From NCBI GenBank assembly GCA_947462335.1, contig OX381710.1, positions 67,079,303-67,143,302 on the forward strand: a DNA stretch of 64,000 nucleotides, read 5' to 3'. Within the stretch, counting starts at the first letter, position 1; each line of letters begins with the position of its first letter. The notes beneath the pieces are model-generated. The model did not search any database. It had not been told where the DNA came from and saw only the letters and a program-made list of their open reading frames with translations. Positions 10,261 to 22,903 of the stretch are shown here, one piece after another. This DNA is from Harmothoe impar. Its lineage: Eukaryota > Annelida > Polychaeta > Phyllodocida > Polynoidae. The position numbers and the translations under genes were made by a program.

Positions 10261-12978
10261 CTTCTCAGTATCCATCCAGCATGTCACATTCTGTATGTAG
10301 CTGTTGAAACAAACCACTGTCAAACTATGTCCAGCATGGCATTTCTACATCATGTACTTTATATAACTACATGACAGTTACCGGTATGTTACTGTGTGAC
10401 TATTCCTGCTGTGCACAGGACAGTATGCTGCATGAAGAAAGGGTTTGAAGCTGTACTATTTATATCTTTATGTCAGATAGATAACATAGTAGGACAAAGG
10501 AGAAGCATCATGCTGGGATCAAATGTTTGTATACAGCATGGGAAGTACCGGTATATCTACTTCTGCCTGCTTCATGACAGCACAGTGCTGTAGCAAGAAA
10601 GCAGTCTTTTTTAAGTCCCATCAAGTCTATATGTAAATTATACAAAGTACCGGTATATGGATCCCTGGCTGCATTAGGACAGCTTTGAACATTAGTTTTT
10701 AAGTGAGATGTAGTTTAAAATTAATATATCTAAAGTACCGGTATATGGATCCCTGGCTGCATTGGGACAGCTTTGAACATTAGTTTTTAAGTGAGATGTA
10801 GTTTAAAATTAATATATCTAAAGTACCGGTATATGGATCCCTGGCTGCATTGGGACAGCTTTGAACATTAGTTTTTAAGTGAGATGTAGTTTAAAATTAA
10901 TATATCTAAAGTACCGGTATATGGATCCCTGGCTGCATTGGGACAGCTTTGAACAATAGTTTTTAAGTGACATGTAGTTTAAAATTAATATATCTAAAGT
11001 ACCGGTATATGGATCCCTGGCTGCATTGGGACAGCTTTGAACAATAGTTTTTAAGTGACATGTAGTTTAAAATTAATATATCTGAAGAACCGGTATCTGT
11101 GTACATGGCTGCATTGGGACAGCATGGTGGTGTAAAAAAAAAAGACAGTATATATGACGTGCCATGTAGTTGAAATGTAATTTATAACAAGTATTGGTGT
11201 CTGGATACATGGCTGCATCATGTCAGCATTCTGCGGTATGAGAAAAGCATATCACACAATTTGCCGTGCAGTTGGAATATTCTTCACACAAAGTTTCAGT
11301 AGGGACCGAAAATAAAATATTCAACCCTGTCAAATTTTATGCCTGACTCTGATTCGTCCTTTCCATATATTCAAACAAATTCCAGTGCTGCAGGACTGCA
11401 TTTTTCCCTTCCAGTAATAGAAAGTAAAATCTTAATGTCTTTTTCCCACGGCCTGATGGAATAATCTTATGTGAAACTGAGGTTGGGATGCTCATCAGTA
11501 GAACAGAAATTTGACTTTGAATTGTTTTTTTTGGTGCGTTAAATTGTACCCTGAGTTAATATGGGACAGACTTCAGTTATATTTTACTGCCACGACGGAG
11601 ACCAGTCCCGGACTGCCACCCACAAATGCCTACAGTGTCATTTCCTAGCTGTTCAAACTTTAGGCTAGACGCTGGTGCAGGGTGGACGGAGACCACTGTC
11701 ATCGGGTGGTATCCATGGTTACCGCCGGTACAATAGTACCCCACCCCATGCTAAGCCAAAACGTCCTTTTACTTTTCCCTGTTTTTATATGTGTGTGTTG
11801 CTTTGGAAACAGAACAGTACAGCTTGGTATAACCGGGACACAGTACAACAAGGTCATCTGTTTGTTTCCATGGTAACCACACACAACAACTTCCCTCCCA
11901 TTATCCCCAACTTGTACTGCAACACAAAGTGAAGTATGAAGCTGTAATTTGCCACATTCTATACTATGAAGTACAACTCTTTTATATAGAAAATATAATT
12001 TTTATTTTCTTGTATCTTTAGAACAGAACGTATAAAAATGACATGCTATACGGTATATGTTTCTCTACATGCCCTTGTCATGCATGCAAAATGTTTTCTC
12101 TGATTGAAATAACTGGGTACCGGTACAGAGAGATGCAAAAATATAGAACAAAAATACTTCTCTCCCACTTTCATTCAAATGATTGTCAGAACGTTGTACC
12201 GGTACTGCACTTGTGTCACTGTTTTATGTCCTGACGTCCAAAGTAACATGCTGTGTTACTACAGGTGAAGCCAAATGATGTAGCTTAACACCTGATACTT
12301 AATACTTTATACCCATTAAGGCATACAATGAACATACATTCCTGAGTACAGTGACAGAAAAATGAAAGGAATCGTGGTACAAATCACTCACTTTCAAACC
12401 GGAGGGAAACATGAAAATAACAGTTACATGTTTCTGCCACAGTTGTATAAAAACCAATGTCTGTACTTTGTACCGGTACTCCACCTCTGTTTCTGTTTTA
12501 TATCCTGAGGAGCAATGGCACACTGAGTTTTGCTACATCTCAAGCAAAATGATCTAGCTTGATATGTGTTGCAGCACCTTGATTTAGCTATTTGAATGAG
12601 CTTAACTACAGAGTTAACACAACACGGTGTGCACCTGAACACGTCATTTCAGTACAGCACCACTTAAGAGCAGAAAAAAAAGCACCATGTCATGGTATGA
12701 CAAATCACTGTCTGCTATTACATAGGATAACTTCACATGTCATTCATTAAAGTATGAGAAGCACCTGAAAAGAGATAAAAAATCAAACTGATGGCCACTT
12801 GTCAACAACACGGTCTGCTTTGTGGCATATCATGTACCATACCACTGTCTCCATCTCCTCACCATGTAACACATGAAAAAATGTGGTCAAAATACAGTTG
12901 ACGGTCTCCGTTCAAAGTATGAACTGGAATACACAACACAAGGTACCTGGCATTGCTTTATATCAAACAACACACAGA
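10261..12978. other. Non-coding middle of the Harbinger element
   Basis: This 2.7-kb stretch lies between the transposase stop and the 3' end of MADF1, so the two genes converge here. It holds the 88-bp tandem array annotated separately, scattered TACCGGTA words and otherwise A/T-rich sequence. No exon is supported. The untranslated 3' ends of both genes must lie here. Confidence 0.5.
10646..11090 (+). repeat. 88-bp tandem repeat, five copies
   Basis: Copies start at 10646, 10734, 10822, 10910 and 10998, giving an exact period of 88 bp with very few differences. Each starts AGTACCGGTATATGGATCCC and contains CTGGCTGCATTGGGACAGC. Decayed copies of the GGCTGCAT...CAG block continue to about 11230. 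Confidence 0.93.
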
Positions 12979-15900
12979 TCAAGCAGGCCACTTTCCTCTT
13001 TTTGCTTTGATGGCTAGGGACAGGACGTGGAGCATAAATTCATCCTTTATACCCTCCTCCATTGCCTGCAGGTGGGGGACAAGGGAATCGGCCCACAACT
13101 GTTCCTCTGTGCTGGCGGATGCAGGAAGTGTTGGTGGTTTGCTAAGTAGATCTGTGGCCTTCAGTATGAGGTCATTCTTGCTCTTCAAAATATCAGCCAT
13201 TTCTGACTTCTTGTCTTGCTCTTTCTTTTTATTTTCGTTGTCTTTTATCTTACGGTAAGCGGATCCGGCCTTCTCGAACCACTCATTATCCATGGTAACT
13301 GAGAAAGAGGTGGGAGTGGCAGAACCGGCTGACGTCATGAGGAGTTTCCTCTGCGCTGCTGTCAGTTCTGAAGGTTTCTTTTTTTTTATGATATCCAAGA
13401 CTTCCTGATTGGACGCTGTCCTGCCTTGCTCCTTCTTCTCCTGCATAATTTGGTATTCTTTCATCCTCTCCTCCGCTGTCTTGTTAGAGGAGGCTGCTTT
13501 TACTTTTTTCTTTTCAACTTTTTTGACAGGGGCCTCTTTGAATGGTATTTCTTTCTTCTCCAGTACGGGCTTGTTTACTTGTGCTTTCTTTGGAGTACCT
13601 TTAGGTGGAGCTTTCTTTGGAGTACCTTTAGGTGGAGCTTTTTTGGGAGTACTTTTTACTGGTGCATTTTTGGGAGTACTAGTTGCATTTTTTTCTACTT
13701 GTTTGGGGGTGCATGGCAGTGCAGTTTTCTTGTTGTGTGCAGTTTTCATCTTTGGTGTGGAGTGATGCACTTTGCTTCTTTTAAGCATGGAGGGGGACGG
13801 GCTATTGTCCTCGGAGTCTTCACTGTCATCCATATTTATTCTCTTCCTGACTCCTGTCTTCTTTGGGGTGCTGGACAATTCATTGTCTCTGGTGGAGGAG
13901 GTGCTGCTCTGTGTCACCCTCTTCTTTGCAGACCCCTTCACTTTGGACGGGTCGCTGGTCTTCTTCCCATTCTGATTCAGCCTGGGCGATTTCCTTTTGA
14001 TGTAATCCACCACATCCGGGTTGTTCAGCCTGTTGTTCCGTCCGAAATGTTTCTTGCTGGGTTTGAACTCATCATCACTACCCTTCTCAGACTCGGTCAG
14101 TTCTTGTGCTGCACTGTGGATAGGGCTGAAAGATGTGTTCATGACACGTTCTAGGTCTAATTTCTGCAGCATCTCTTCTTCTGCCTCCTTTTCGTCGGGC
14201 TGGAAGAAAAAAACAATAAGAATATATTGATTTCTACAGTACAACATGACACGGGACATCAGGTTGTGTACTACAGTAAAAGCAATGTCCTGTTTCAATA
14301 TTTATTCTATTTAAATTTGGTTGCTGTCAAAATACATGATGCAATTGGAAATAATATTGTATTGGTATGGACATAAATTCATTTTAAAACACATATTCTG
14401 AAGATAGAATGTTTTAAATTGTCCATGCAGAAGAAAATTAATGTAATGTGCTACAATGGCACTGCTGATACACGTAAAAAAAAAACACACATATTATATT
14501 ACATATTTACCAACTGGAGGGAGAGCCAAAATAAACTAACACATGATGTAGCTATTCTGTGTCTTAGAAAAACAAGTAGTTTCAGGGTATTCATTACCAC
14601 TTCATATGTGAGAAGATGTGGATGGAAAAAAATTAAAATTCATGTCACTGGAGCAATATACGGTACATGACACATCAATATATTTCATGCTTTACTTTGA
14701 TATTAAATTCAAACGGACCTGTGATGTGGTGGGAATGGTAGGGGTCACCACACTTTTTCCCTTTCCAGTCTCCGCTGTACCCGGGTTTGCAGTCTTGTAG
14801 CTGGTCAAGGATTTGGAAGTTTTGATATGATTGCGTAGAAACCACACCAAGCGGAGAACCTCTTTCTGCCTTTCCGTCCGTCCCTCCGGCTCTGCCCCAC
14901 TGGGACACTGCCGGTGCAATCTTTGATAAAGGTTTCTCAAAGTTTGCATCCTTTTGTCTATTTCCAGCACTGCAAAGAGAAATAATAGAATAATTTAAAA
15001 AATGGAAAATATTTTGTGATGGGGCGTGGCACAATTATATCTCACACTTGTGTTAAAACTATTTTTCAATTTGATGAACTACGTGCAGAAATAAATGTAA
15101 TTTTTTTAGGTATAGTGAGAAAGCATCATTTATGTGTCAAAAATCTGCCTGAAAATTTTTTTTTTACATGGGAAATAATGTAACTGAAGAACTGAACAAA
15201 AAATTACCTGGCACCCGCAAGATTGTGGCGAACCTCATCAATATTGTGTTCTTGTCTTGTGTCATATGTGTGCGGTGACTAGTGTCATACAGTCCCCGTT
15301 CCTCCTCCCATAATGCACATAGCGTTGGTTCCCTGGTGGGGTCCTCCGACCAGTATACGTCCCCGTCCTTGCCGGGCTCTGCAAACGCTGTGGGGTCTTG
15401 GATGATAGACCGGAGGTGGGTTTGATTTAGTTCATCCTCCTCCTCCTCCTCCTCCTGCTCCTCGTCTACCTGTTCTGATATCAACTGCTCCTGCTTCTGT
15501 TCTATCTCTTCAGGAACCTCGGTATAATCTATGGACCCTTGCATGCTGTCATGACAGTTGTTTATGCGTCTTGCCATGGAACTGTCTACCTCATCGTCAG
15601 AATCCTCTATATAGTCGTCCTCCTGTGCCTGTTGGATGAGACGTTTTTCTTGTATGTCACCCTCCACCAGAATTTTCTTTATTTTTGAAGCAAGGTTTCC
15701 TTTACCTGAGTCGTGGACCGGTGCACTAGAGCGGGAACAGGAGGAGGTGCCGGAAAGTTTGAGACCGAGAGTACTCCTACCACCGCCGCCCCGACCCCGG
15801 CCTCTCCCGGCAGCACGACCGCGTCCTCCCCCACCGGATTTGACAGTTTCTTGCACTGGATTGACATCATTTTCGGTTTCCCCGTTGTCACTGGACTCCG

Positions 15901-16003
15901 CTGCCTCCTTTGTCTCTACTTTCTGCAGTCTGCGACTCCTTTTAGGAACAGGAGACGGTTGTTTTGGCTGTGCGGCCCGTCTTTTCTGTCCTCTTGTCGC
16001 CAT
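12979..16003 (-). CDS. MADF/Myb-like DNA-binding protein 1 of Harbinger element (3 exons)
   Basis: Exons 16003-15208, 14969-14719 and 14199-12979 join in phase to 755 residues. The donor of exon 2 (CAG|GTCCGT) is a little weak; the other splice signals are good. The protein starts basic (MATRGQKRRAAQ), then has a glycine/arginine-rich RGG-like segment at about residues 56-80 and a strongly acidic stretch. A MADF-type domain at about 228-320 spans the exon 1/2 join (LCALWEEERGLYD, then MQTLRNLYQRLHRQCP). The long C-terminal tail is lysine-rich with repeated GTPKKAPPK units. The intron position and phase in the MADF domain match the smaller MADF gene of the same element, so the two are paralogues. 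It probably binds the transposon ends. The tail resembles chromatin-binding basic tails, which is inference. Confidence 0.82.
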
Positions 16004-16129
16004 TTTGGATCTGTTTTGAGCGTCGTACAATATGATCACATGACCCGTCCCAGCGCCATGAACGGACGGTGAGGAGAAGGGGTACTACTGTCTTCTACAC
16101 GTAACGCCAGGTGGCGTGCCTGTACACTG

Positions 16130-16500
16130 GACGGAATCCGTCCGCTATATTGCTTGCATGGACGGACGGCAATATCAAAAAGTTTTGATATTGCCGTCCG
16201 TCCATATTCCAGTCAAATCCGTCCAAAAAAAGTGGACGGAATGTACCTTTTTGGACGGACGGATCAGAAATTGTCTCCGTCCGTCCATCCGTCCAGCAAA
16301 ATATGGACGGACGGATGGACGGACGGATTTGGTGGAAGTGCTTTGGCTCCGTCCGTCCACTCCGTCCGTCAGGAATTTGGACAGGAGTGGACGGAATGGT
16401 TTCCGTCCGTCCACTTTTGCTTCCGTCCGTCCGGGTAAAGTGAGAAAATGGACGGAAAAAGTGGACGGACGGATGGACGGTCTTTGGTGGAGGCACCCCT
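16130..16500 (-). repeat. Right terminal inverted repeat and GGACGGA subterminal array
   Basis: The outer 52 bases (16449-16500) are the exact complement of the left end. Inward to about 16130 the same GGACGGA/TCCGTCC words recur. An almost perfect hairpin with 22-bp arms (16159-16180 and 16183-16204, loop AG) contains the CAATATCAAAA block that also appears, diverged, in the small MITE at 4229-4265. Confidence 0.9.
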
Positions 16501-16626
16501 TAACTCGCTGCTGCTTCATTGGTGTATCATACCGAATGTAGGGTCGACATGTGCTTGAATGCAGCACTGGTGAGTTACATGCTAGGGCTGCATGCATGCA
16601 TCATACAGTTTGCCATCCGTAATGGG

Positions 16627-16847
16627 TTAACCTATTAAGGACGGCATAATGCTGAAATACGCTATGCCCTTTGTCATCAGGATGAGGGAATGCCCCCCCC
16701 CCCCCCGTCTGGTGAGTAACTCGCCAATGCTACCTCTGCATTGGTGCATCATGACCACCCCTTGGGAATATATCAATTCACTCTCACTACATTTAGGACG
16801 ACAAAGGGGCATAATGCATTAACTCACTATTCTGCCCGTTAAGGGTT
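16627..16847. mobile_element. TTAACCC-ended MITE, diverged copy
   Basis: The edges read TTAACCTATTAAGGACGGCAT and CCCGTTAAGGGTTAA. The interior has the GCGAGTTACTCACC and TGCATCATGAC words typical of the family that is best preserved at 37416-37666. The ends with TTAA resemble piggyBac-type termini. Confidence 0.6.
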
Positions 16848-18562
16848 AAATGCATGGCACAACCTTTCTACAATTGTCTACCGCCAAAGGAAATAAAGCT
16901 ACATTTGGGCTCGAAATGTAATCTTTGGTGTTGGGCTCGAAATTTAATCTTTGGTGTCAGAACAGATTAGTAACTCAGAAATTGGATTTTCGTCAATAGT
17001 GTAATATTTGCAATTCACAAAGGTAATCATGAACGTCAAAAAGTGGTACTTACATAATATATTGTTCTATAGAGGTCAACCGAATGTCTTGTGAAAGACC
17101 CCCAATGGCCACGTGATGAAACTGGTTCCGCAACGTGATAAGTTGCCTAAGACTTCGTGACTTGTTTAGAATGAGGTTCCTGATCCTACTTTATTTTGCC
17201 GGGCTCATTAAGATTGTCCAGGGTACAAGAACGCACTGACAACTCTCACCATTGATAAACCATTTGCAGAAATGGGCATATTTGGTGTCAAGTTAAAGCT
17301 CTTAGCGTCTGCAATAAGTTGTAAAGAAAAACTTGCCTTTCCACAACTTTCGCAGAAAACCATCTGAATCTTAACGTTGCTAGACAAACTGGGCTGAGCC
17401 TACTTTATTTTGGTTGGCTCTTTATAAATGTCCCGAGATCAATAACATGCTTCAATCCCAGTTTAGAATGTAGATAAATAATGGGCAAACAGAGCCCGCA
17501 TAAGAATTGTTGTCTGGTGAGAAGAAATTGAAGAGATATGTTCAGGAGTGTACAGTGTTCTTATGTAACAAAGGTGAGAGTACTTTCTGTGAACCTATAT
17601 GACGATGTATTCCAAACTACATGACGCCTTGCTGTACAACCAAATCTCAGTTATCTAAGAAGGTGACAGTACACACCATGCCTTCGGGGGGTTGGGGGTC
17701 TTTGAAACTCGAGTGTGTCGTACGATCTACACAGAGGGTACGGGCTATCAAAGTAAAGGTACCTCTTTATTTATTTCCAAAGTGAGATGACAAGGAGGTC
17801 CGCCATTGCAAATTGCCAATTGTGTCAATTGCCAATCGTAAATTGCCAATTACTCGTAGCCAGTTTGGCAGAATATAATCTACCCAGAAAACATCAGGAA
17901 CTTAAAGCCCCACCGCCCCTACTTATAGGGCTGAGTGCCTGTCCCGACTCCGCTGCGACTGTTGCTGGAGGGGTACCGAGATTTGCGCCTTTAAAAGTGA
18001 GTATTTCTGTCAGAAAAGATCCTCACACTTGTCTCTTTATACAGCCGGCCTTTGCGTTGTTCAGTGTGGCCTGTGCTTGGTGAACTTTAACGGTGGCCTG
18101 AGGACCTGTTGTACACAGACAGGTAGAGGCTGGTCTACACTCACAGGGAACAAACTCACCAAGCTGCCTGGACATTCATACCCTGCGTATACAGTGTTGT
18201 GATATGCCATAGAAGTATTAGTTATACTACACCAAGAGTCCTTTACTCAGGATAATCACGACAGTCAAGGCTGATCACGAGTCGCAGACAAGTGTACTCA
18301 GCCGAGACTAAGTCATTATCCTGAGGAAAGGTCCCTGGGTGTAGTATAATTAACTTATGCCACACTAGTGGTGAATGTTTTCTCACCTTTTGTACGTCTT
18401 ATACAGTCAGGCAGTTTCTTCTGTCTTTCCGCCCAAGTGTGGTATAACCTCGGTTAAAAGTCTACCTTGGTTATAATAGAAAGGTAGGAGTCAATAGTTA
18501 ACATCTTTCTGGTTATAAGCTGAATTTGAGTTTGAGAGAAAAAAAATCTTTCATTTATTTAT

Positions 18563-18563
18563 T

Positions 18564-18636
<73 letters not shown>
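18563..18636. repeat. (TA)n microsatellite
   Basis: An almost pure TA dinucleotide run with one short interruption. Confidence 0.97.
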
Positions 18637-18639
<3 letters not shown>

Positions 18640-19329
18640 TGTGACTTTGGGGGTAGAATTCTCACAGAAAAAAAGAATTCGACTTATAACCGAGGTTTGA
18701 CGGTGGAATCTGTCTTACCTATATCTATCTACCATAATTTTAAAACCTAGCTTAGATCTCATCTATGGATAGCTGTAAGACGTCACTACACTGCAAATAG
18801 TTAATTTACTGTAGATTCACAGTAAAAGAATCTGAATCTACTGTAAATCTACAGTAGAATATACTGTAGAATGAATTTGCAGTAGAATATACTGTAGACG
18901 CTATAGATGACGCTATACGTGTCCATGCACCTGGGAGGGCTGGTTGATATCAGTGTGTCATAGCGGCATGTGGTGGGTGTGGTCAGCCCTGTCTCCTTAC
19001 CACACCTTAACGTCAATACATCTCATACACACATGGATAGTCCTGTAGGCACCACACCATGAGACATCAAAGTACATCAGGCACCAACACAGGGGCGGCA
19101 ATTTGCTTCATCAGTGCATCATGCAGCTCTAAGCATTTTTTATGCCGAAGTGGTGGCGTAGCCACCTGGTGGTGCCGCCAGGCACCACCAGAACGAGGTA
19201 TATGATGTTTGCACTTTGCCAGAAGTCAGAATGGGCGCCCCCATCTTGGATTGTGCCGCCATCTTGGATTAAGGTCTCACAACACAAATTTATGCTATGT
19301 GATAACAATAATATAAATCAACCTTTGAT

Positions 19330-20200
19330 AGTTCCTGAGGTTGACTATAATCATACCTATCCCCCCTAATATTGACCCAAGGAATTCAATGGTTCTATCG
19401 GTTTGTTGCTAATACAGCTGGTTGCCTAGCAACGGCTATTCTAATTGTTTATCTGCCTAGCAACACACATTTCCATGGTCCTGAGGTTGACTATAATCAT
19501 ACCTACCCCCCTAATATTGACCCAAGGAATTCAATGGTTCTATCGGTTTGTTGCTAATACAGCTAGTTGTCTAGCAACGGCTATTCTAATTGTTTATCTG
19601 CCTAGCAACACACATTTCCATGGTCCTGAAGTTGATTATAATCATACCTACCCCCCCCCCCCTAAAATGGACCCAAGGAATTCAATGGTTGCTAATACAG
19701 CTGGTTGCCTAGCAACGGCTATTCTAATTGTTTATCTGCCTAGCAACACACATTTCCATGGTCCTAAGGTTGATTATAATCATACCTACCCCCCCTAATA
19801 ATTATGGACTCAAGGAATTCAATGGATCTATCCATTTGTTGCTAATACAGCTGGTTGCCTTGCAAAGGCTATTCTAATTGTTTATCTGCCTAGCAACACA
19901 CATTTCCATGGTCCTGAAGTTGATTATAATCATACCTATCCCCCTTAAAATGGACCCAAGGCATTCAATGGTTGCTAATACAGCTGGTTGCCTAGCAACG
20001 GCTATTCTAATTGTTTATCTGCCTAGCAACACACATTTCCATGGTCCTAAGGTTGATTATAATCATACCTACCCCCTTAATATGGACCCAAGGAATTCAA
20101 TGCTTCTTTTGGTTTGTTGCTAATCCAGCTGGTTGCCTAGCAACATCTATTGTAATTGTTTATCTGCCTAGCAACACACATTTCCTTACCCCCTAACATG
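19330..20200 (+). repeat. Tandem repeat of about 135-150 bp, six copies
   Basis: Each unit contains GTTGAYTATAATCATACCTA, a C-run, GGACCCAAGGAATTCAATGG, GCTGGTTGCCTAGCAACGGC and GTTTATCTGCCTAGCAACAC. Copies begin near 19338, 19484, 19630, 19763, 19916 and 20049, with small internal deletions. Within the unit, CTAGCAAC pairs with GTTGCTA/GTTGCCTAG words, so each copy can fold. The repeated open frame is a by-product of the repeat. Confidence 0.9.
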
Positions 20201-20344
20201 GACCCAAGGAATTCATAGGAAATGCCATATTTGAGAAATATCATCCTTCCCCCTGATAACCCCTTCCCGGCCCTGCTTTTTTGGTGTCTTGAATGGGTTC
20301 CCTTCAAACATACCAACCATGTAGACATTATGTTTCTTCGAATG

Positions 20345-20419
20345 CAAGAATTGTGGTTGTTGCCGCGTATAAAAATGCCTGAGGCATTTTTTTACGCGGC
20401 AACAACCGCAAAATTCTTG
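20345..20419. repeat. Long near-perfect hairpin
   Basis: Two arms of about 37 bases are complementary with few mismatches. The left arm includes GTTGTTGCCGCGTATAAAAA and the right arm TTTTTACGCGGCAACAAC, with ATGCCTGAGGCAT at the apex. It is probably the remnant of a small palindromic element. Confidence 0.85.
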
Positions 20420-22163
20420 TTAATGGTTATTTTTCCATAACATTGCCATGAATGTATGTATGCAGTTCTTGCATGTTACTCACCATCATGATGAGAGAAG
20501 GGCACATTGCATTAAAGGGCTATGCTGCCCATAAAAGACTAATCTGCTGACAGGTAAACGAAAAGAATAATCCAGAAAATGGACAGAAGATCGACATCCA
20601 CCCACCCCCCTCAACCAATGTTAGCCAGATTAGCAGGTCGGATTACAGGATTACGGAGGATTGTGTTTTTATGAGACAGGGATGAGAGGGAAATAGTTCT
20701 AATAGGATTGGAATAATATAGATAAGCACGTGATGTGCCAGTCTCCATGCATATACATGTACTACGCAGCACCTGACGATGCCTACTGTTTATGAAATAG
20801 TTGGTGTGGTTATCCAATATACAAAATTGTGACATTATCTGGCACAGAAAACAAAAGAAAACTCCTAATATAAGACGTACAGAACAATTAAGGGCAGAAG
20901 TGGCATAACTCAAATATGGTGATGCGTGACTTGCTGTATAAGTTCAAATGTTCTAAGCTTTGGACTATGGTTATCATCTTCAGCTAATGCCTTGGACGAT
21001 TACCCTGTCCTTAGCGTATAACTCTTATACAGTAAGTCACTTGTACGATATCTAATAATTGCAGCTCCATTTGGGAGAGGACCAGGAAAAGAACGGAGCT
21101 GCTTCTAGTAGCTAGCTCTTCCCAGGCTATATAACCTGATTGCCGGACCAGACAGATGGGACAGACTGGTGTGAGGATGGACACTTATACATAAACCTTT
21201 ACCGACCAGAAGCTGCCTTAAGTCATCCTATCTATGATGCACCGAGCAGTACCAGTGAGTAATTCTCTGACAATGCATTGATGCATCATGACGACGCATC
21301 AGAGAAGTATCAACCCCCCAAATACAACACTGATGAGAAACTCGTATGTATGCATCACAACAACAAATGGACAAAAGTGTATTTCAGCACTATGCGGTCC
21401 TTAAAGGGTTATACAGGTAATCTGCGTGCACCAGGTGGATAATCACACACGGCCCTGACGGTCCGATACCTGACATTCATAAAACCCTCAACCCTTTAAA
21501 GGCAGCTTGGGGCTTTAAAGGGGCATTCTCACCACTCGCACTTAACCACATAGCAGACTACAACAGTACTAGAATTGTGAGTGGGAAACGCCCGGTGAAA
21601 ATACCACTATAATGCACCAGGCCCTTTTAGGGCCATGGTGCATTTATTAAGCACTGACGGGCCTTAGTGGTCCTTCTCGAGTGTATCAACCCCACATACA
21701 CTGTAAATAGTTAGTGTAGGTACACAGTAGAATCTACTGTAGATCTATAGTAGAATATATTGTAGAATGGATTCACAGTAGATTGTACTGTAGATTGACA
21801 GTATATTCTACTGTTTACTTACAATCAATATACTACTGTTTACTTACAATCAACTGTACACCTACAGTAGAATTTACTGTGACCTACAAAAATGGCAACC
21901 AACTTTTTTACAGTGTGGGGTCGTCATGCTTGCATGCGGCCGTGGTCAGATACTTGCCAGGGCTGCATTCCTGCACTATGCCGACAATGGGTATACATCA
22001 TTAAAGCACTGTGCGGCCCTTAAAGGGTTGATGATACCGCTAATCCACCCTATAGCATCATGTGCTGGCCTATCTCCAGGCACCCACCATGTACCGGTAT
22101 ACTAAGTACATTGATTCACAGTCGGCAACCCGACATGCGTCCAGCCATGATGGGATCACTGAA

Positions 22164-22410
22164 TGGGCCAAGTGTGAACGTCTTTGACCGGGTGCCAGCT
22201 TTGACCTGGTACCAGCTTTGACCGGCTTGATAGAATAGGGTTTATTTAGGGCAGATTGAGATATAAATGGGCTACTAACTACTAAAGTAAAGTGTCGTAA
22301 AATCCATTTACCTTTTCAGCCAATTTCTATCTTCAAATGCCCTTAATGAACCCTTTTCTATCAAGCCGGTCAAAGCTGGCACCCGGTCAAAGACGTTCAC
22401 ACTTGGCCCA
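22164..22410. mobile_element. MITE with about 75-bp terminal inverted repeats
   Basis: The left end TGGGCCAAGTGTGAACGTCT continues through TTTGACCGGGTGCCAGC and is mirrored exactly at the right end. The left arm carries an extra ~20-bp duplication of the CCAGCTTTGACC segment. The 247-bp element has no coding content. Confidence 0.88.
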
Positions 22411-22903
22411 ATCTCATGAGACAAAGCCATAAGGTGGCAGATAGAGCAGAGCTAGCCACCAGAGTTAGCAGTGGTCTGGTGTCTGACTGTGCGCTTGTAA
22501 AGCATAGGTTATGTTACATGATTTCCTTGGTGAATAAAGTAAATCTGTAATCTGTTGCTAAAAGATGACAATTGTCGGCATGATGCATCAATGCAGCTCA
22601 GGCGAGTAACTGTTGCTGCATTAAGTACCTCATGCCAACCCTTTCTCAACCCTATAGGGCCAGCATGTTGCTTGAATGCAGCATTGGCGAGTTACTCGCC
22701 ATGGCTACATTCATGCATCATGCCAACCAAAGGCATCAGGCATCAAGACATTATGCCGTTTTTAAAAGGTTAAACTTCAGCCGCAGCGCAAGTATAAAAT
22801 TAAAGCAGCCAACATTATTTGATAATACAGACCTTTTGGTATGTTGCGAATGACTTCAAAGTTTTCAGGAATTTGCATCAGCCGTCATGTCGTCTTCAGC
22901 TTG

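Larger units (their letters stand above)
5007..16500. mobile_element. Complete PIF/Harbinger DNA transposon, 11.5 kb
   Basis: The element has 52-bp terminal inverted repeats that match base for base (5007-5058 and 16449-16500) and a TAA target duplication (5004-5006 and 16501-16503), which is the three-base TWA target typical of PIF/Harbinger. Inside are a spliced DDE transposase and two spliced MADF/Myb-like proteins, the usual two-component Harbinger composition with the DNA-binding partner in two copies. All three frames are intact after splicing. With the perfect termini, this suggests a recently active, possibly autonomous element. Confidence 0.93.
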
